From: Chamaecrista fasciculata
Taxonomy: Eukaryota; Streptophyta; Magnoliopsida; Fabales; Fabaceae
Reading direction: 5' to 3'
Length of the DNA: 64,000 bases
Assembly: GCA_003254925.1 (NCBI GenBank)
Contig: QANZ01021377.1
Location: 85,037 to 149,036 of the forward strand
The translations under genes and the position numbers were made by a program. Each line of letters begins with the position of its first letter. Position 1 is the stretch's first letter. This document shows, piece by piece, positions 60,601 to 64,000 of this stretch. The notes under the pieces are model-generated. The model saw only the letters and a program-made list of their open reading frames with translations, ran no database searches and was not told the origin of the DNA.

Positions 60601-63600
60601 TCAAAATGATGGTGNGTATTCCTTTTCTCTTGACAGATTTTTTGGCTGAGAATAAAGATCTATTGAATGAACAATAAAATAGTTTGAAACTTGATAAATT
60701 AGGCAATACTCTGTAGGATCAACGGTTCTGCTTCTGACTATAATATGGGCAACCTCTGTAATATTTGGCAAGTGCTATATCGAGGGCTCAATTGCAATAG
60801 ATTCACAAGACACAAGGGGGTTTAGCTTAATTGGTATTTATTTTCTTCTTCTACTCTTTAAGTTATTTTTCAAAATTTTCAGAGTTAACTTGACAAACTT
60901 GACCCATTCTGCCTTCATAAGGATTCTTTTAAGTCCAACAAAATTTCCAATTGCATGTTCTGGTGTTAGTACAGATATTTGGACAAGGTCTCTTCATAGA
61001 TTGCAATTCCAGAGTAGTATTGTGCTCTCTTCATAGATTGCTATTCCAGAGTAGTAGTGGTTCCTGCCTTTGAAATTTTTACCAAGTAGTAGTGGTTTCC
61101 TCCATCTAATCTGATCCAGTAAATCCAATTTTTGCTTGCCTTGCAAAGTCAGCTATATCAATTCTTGAGATATCCAGATGAAAGGGTAAATCCAATTAAC
61201 AACATTCCTAACCTGTCATGCTTAATATAAAAAAACATAATTCCTTAATGTTCATGTTTCTCAATTTGGAGTGGATATATATATATTTATAAATTTACTA
61301 CTATTTTACATATCAGTTAATTGGAATTGCTTTGAATGAAAGACTTGATTGTTCATGTCTCTGTTGAAATTAATTACAACTCCCCTGAATTTTCGTTTTG
61401 GTCTTAGCTGAGGAAGGTCCCTTTATCTCTGCTTCTATTTTGGTACTGTAGTTTACTGCAATTTACTTCTATTTTACATATCATTTAACTGAACAATCCA
61501 TATTGAAAGAAATTAAGCACTTTCTTCTAAGAGTGGAGTTGATCTAATATTGAAAGAAATGAAGCATTCAACCATTAAGCACTTTCTTCTAAGAGTGGAG
61601 TTTATCTATTATTAATTAGTGTGTTCATTTTAGTGTTTAAGGTGCTTAAGTTGCTGATATGGTAAATCAGAAGAAGCCTTGCACTGATTGGAGAGGTATG
61701 TAGCTTAATCTTTTTGCAGAGTATAGTGGCTTTGTAGCATCACTTAATATTGTGCATGTATATTAATTTGTTGAACACATTTAAAGGGCTGGATACTTAA
61801 CATTGTAGTGTTCAATTAGCTGAAACTGAAAATTTTTCGTTACTATATTTAATAAAAGGCCTAAATTGATTGTAACTGTATCTGTTAAGGACTAAATCTT
61901 ATAATTTGTAATCTGTCATAGGCATTCTTTTCTTAAACTGCTGTGTGTGACTTTCTTAATCTGTAATTTGTCATGTTGCCACTTTCAGTTCACTCACTAA
62001 TGTTTAGTGTTTATCGTTAATTTAATGTTCAGTATTTTTATATTTTTATTCATTATATAGTTTGACAGAAAGATAAGTTTTCTCTGTGGAATTATGGTTC
62101 TTCCAGCACAGGCCAATCTTTGGAAGAAAATATACACTTTGCTCTGGTGCCAGGTGCATTCTGTTATTCTACTGTACAATTACTACTACAGAAAAGAACA
62201 TCCAGAGCTACCATTTTTGACTTTCGATGATTTTTGAAAGTTGGCTGTGGTTATAAAGCCAACTTTGTTAGCATATATGAATTTCATAAAACAATCTGAT
62301 GAGAGTGAGCTGAATAATGTGGCGAAACAGCTATCTGTAGCAGAGAAAATGATCATGGATGATGCATGTGATATATGCACATGCTTATATGCATTTAAAA
62401 ATGTTCCTAATACCGGAGGGTTGGCCCATTTCAAAAGTTCTGTCCTTTTAATTGATAGTGAGAAGGAGAATTGCTTTTTGCAATTTAGAACTATCACCAA
62501 TTTGTCATTGAGAAAGATGTGGACATCTCCATTCAAATTTTTGACGATACAAAGGGAACAAAATCTGCATTAAAAAGGAGATAAGTCACCAAAAAACCTT
62601 CAAAAGATAAATTAAATGTTGATGAAGCTGGACTTCTACAAATTGACTATTCTGCAGTTAAGGAAGCTAAAGGTAATCACTTTTCTTGGAGATGACAACA
62701 GTTTGTTTCATTATCATATATATATGGATTCATATTTGAATGCATGAAATATAAGCTTTTAATGTTGAGTATATTGGTTAGACATTACTCTTGCCCAAGA
62801 GTAATGTCTAAACAATACCGTTTACCTATCCCATATCTTTTCAGTATTGTAGTGATTTTAATAGGTTTGAGTTTTTATATGATGAGTGTATGGACTGATT
62901 TGGTGGTTTCTTTATTTACCCCCTGAACTATAGCTTTGCCACACTTAAACCTCCTAAGATATCTCCTGAAACAGATTTCCCCCTAAATAATCCATCGGCA
63001 GATATATATCAGCAGTGGCTTGGAGAGAAGCGTAGACCATATATCAAGTGAGGGTTTAACCATATTAGAGGCAAACAGTTTGAAAGTGAATTTAATTTGG
63101 TCAATACCTGTCAAGACAAGCTTTAAAATTCTCATAATTATTACGTTCATCTCTCAAGAAGAAATTTAGTTGCTATCTCATATGAAATTTAGTTGCTATC
63201 TTTTTTTGCTGTTAAAATTTTGTGCTTCTGAAATTGGGGTAATGGAATATATTAAACACACTTTTCTAATTATTATTTTGGGGTAATGCATACAAATTTT
63301 GTGCTTCTGCCTTTATCATTTTGTTCATGAAGAATGCAATGACTAAGCTAATATTTTAGTTTGGAACTTTTAGCTCTAATCTGAGAGAGCATGTTTAAAT
63401 TTTGAGTTGCAATTTAGTTATAACTGATTTATAAGGATTAATTATGTTAAGCTTAAGATTGGCCACCCAATATGCTTAATTTTGTTAAGCTTATAATCTT
63501 TGCCTTAGATAACAACATTTCAGAAGTCATATTCATCTCCTTAATTACTGACTGACGCCATGATTTGAAACTGAAAGCTCAATGATTGCTTGAAAATTTG

Positions 63601-63610
63601 TTGAAAGCAG
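57681..63610. other. Upstream region of LPAT2, then spacer with exon-like pieces
   Basis: No intact gene is supported. Open, coding-like stretches on the plus strand include DAATFLEEIRAWIG (about 58334-58378), EAEHLDCGTFCFFI (about 59122-59164), MPKRKYQSEGEDQND (about 60567-60611) and a 110-codon ORF at 62241-62573 (with KQSDESELNNVAKQLSVAEK). None could be assigned to a family. Short direct repeats lie at 60985-61060 (TTCATAGATTGC) and 61513-61605 (AAGCACTTTCTTCTAAGAGT). Three ambiguous bases fall here. It may be a decayed gene or a mosaic of fragments. Confidence 0.35.
57756..57764 (-). promoter_or_regulatory. Possible TATA box of the LPAT2 gene
   Basis: The minus strand reads ACACTATATATAATTCTCG about 76-84 bases upstream of the ATG at 57680. 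CT-rich repeats flank it further upstream (57778-57800 and 57908-57950 on one strand or the other), as in many plant housekeeping promoters. Confidence 0.4.
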
Positions 63611-63685
63611 GTTGCAGAATACGGAGGAGAGGTAGTTGGGTTCATAAGCGGTTGTGTGAAGACACTGAAAAGAGCAAGTTCATGA
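63611..63685 (+). pseudogene. Possible HOOKLESS1-like acetyltransferase fragment
   Basis: After a CAG acceptor-like site the frame reads VAEYGGEVVGFISGCVKT before a stop at 63683-63685. This resembles the GNAT core of plant HLS1-like proteins (AE..GEIVG.IRGCIKT from memory). Only about 18 residues match and no other HLS1 piece was found nearby, so the assignment is tentative. It may be a stray captured exon. Confidence 0.35.
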
Positions 63686-63730
63686 TTTTTATAAATGGGG
63701 TTTTATTTTGGTTTTTCTTATATAAATCAG

Positions 63731-63790
63731 GTTGAGGATTGCATCCATGTAATGGACTTGGCATATGGGTATATTGCTGCCTTTCAATTG
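63731..63790 (+). pseudogene. UDP-glucose 4-epimerase exon fragment
   Basis: After a CAG acceptor-like site the frame reads VEDCIHVMDLAYGYIAAFQL. Plant UGE proteins carry VRDYIHVMDLADGHIAAL at this point, so about 14 of 18 residues agree. The differences (Tyr to Cys, Asp to Tyr, His to Tyr) look like neutral decay of conserved positions. No neighbouring UGE sequence was found, so this is a fragment rather than a gene. Confidence 0.65.
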
Positions 63791-63862
63791 TATATAATCA
63801 CATACCAATCTTCTTTGCATTTCTTCTCATCTACATTGTTTCTTTTGTTTCTTTTAACTAAT

Positions 63863-64000
63863 AGGGTTAAACATGACACAGTATAACAGGATAGCAGAGA
63901 GGAAAGCAATCTTGATCCGCTCCATGCCCATTCTGCAGAGAACGATGGATTACCTGCTCTATTTGCTATATCAGCCTTATAATGAGAGATTTCTGGCCAT
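63863..64000 (+). other. Open exon-like stretch running off the window
   Basis: From about 63878 one plus-strand frame is open to the window end (QYNRIAERKAILIRSMPILQ, then RTMDYLLYLLYQPYNERFLA). It has a strongly coding-like composition, but I do not recognise the family. It could be the first part of a real gene that continues to the right or one more fragment. Confidence 0.35.

Noticed and set aside
62241..62573. 110-codon ORF as a real gene
   Set aside because: No recognisable domain, no clear exon partners, and an equally long antisense ORF. Kept only as an exon-like stretch.

Overview
The window is nuclear DNA from an angiosperm, most likely a eudicot. Genes are split by GT-AG introns, the spaces between them are long and AT-rich, DNA transposons and a Ty1/copia element are common, and every recognisable protein is closest (from memory) to an Arabidopsis family member. 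The species is not identified. Five ambiguous bases (n) lie at 10215, 28119, 58264, 59566 and 60615.

Layout. 1-938 (minus): 5' part of a leucine-rich-repeat receptor-like kinase resembling At5g06940, cut by the window edge. 939-14277: gene-poor and rich in non-autonomous DNA transposons. These include a hAT element with an 8-bp target duplication, foldback Mutator-like elements, and a 2.1-kb long-TIR MULE with a second hAT element nested in it. 14278-16335 (plus): badly decayed copy of a dnaJ6/DNAJC9-type co-chaperone gene. 19527-24000 (plus): complete 13-exon NIMA-related kinase gene (654 codons). 24430-24645 (minus): small GPI-anchored arabinogalactan peptide gene. 24.9-33.1 kb: intergenic, with two related foldback elements. 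33331-36029 (minus): two-exon WIP-family C2H2 zinc-finger gene (448 codons). 38277-43475: one complete but inactivated Ty1/copia retrotransposon with 246-bp LTRs and a 5-bp target duplication; a 157-bp MITE sits in its 5' LTR. 45369-46317: compact Pack-MULE with two 392-bp inverted arms around a 165-bp piece of an SF1-type splicing-factor gene. 50691-57680 (minus): complete 11-exon ER lysophosphatidic-acid acyltransferase gene (LPAT2 type, 387 codons). 57.7-64.0 kb: no intact gene, but exon-like fragments near the right edge resemble a UDP-glucose 4-epimerase and, less surely, a HOOKLESS1-like acetyltransferase.

The host genes do not form a functional cluster: they cover receptor signalling, microtubule/growth kinase, cell-surface proteoglycan, developmental transcription factor and membrane lipid synthesis. 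The most distinctive content is mobile: at least nine DNA-transposon insertions whose borders and mostly exact target duplications can be read directly, two nested insertions, one clear captured host exon (SF1), and one more GC-rich piece carried by the 2.1-kb MULE. No CRISPR array, rRNA gene or convincing tRNA or miRNA gene was seen.
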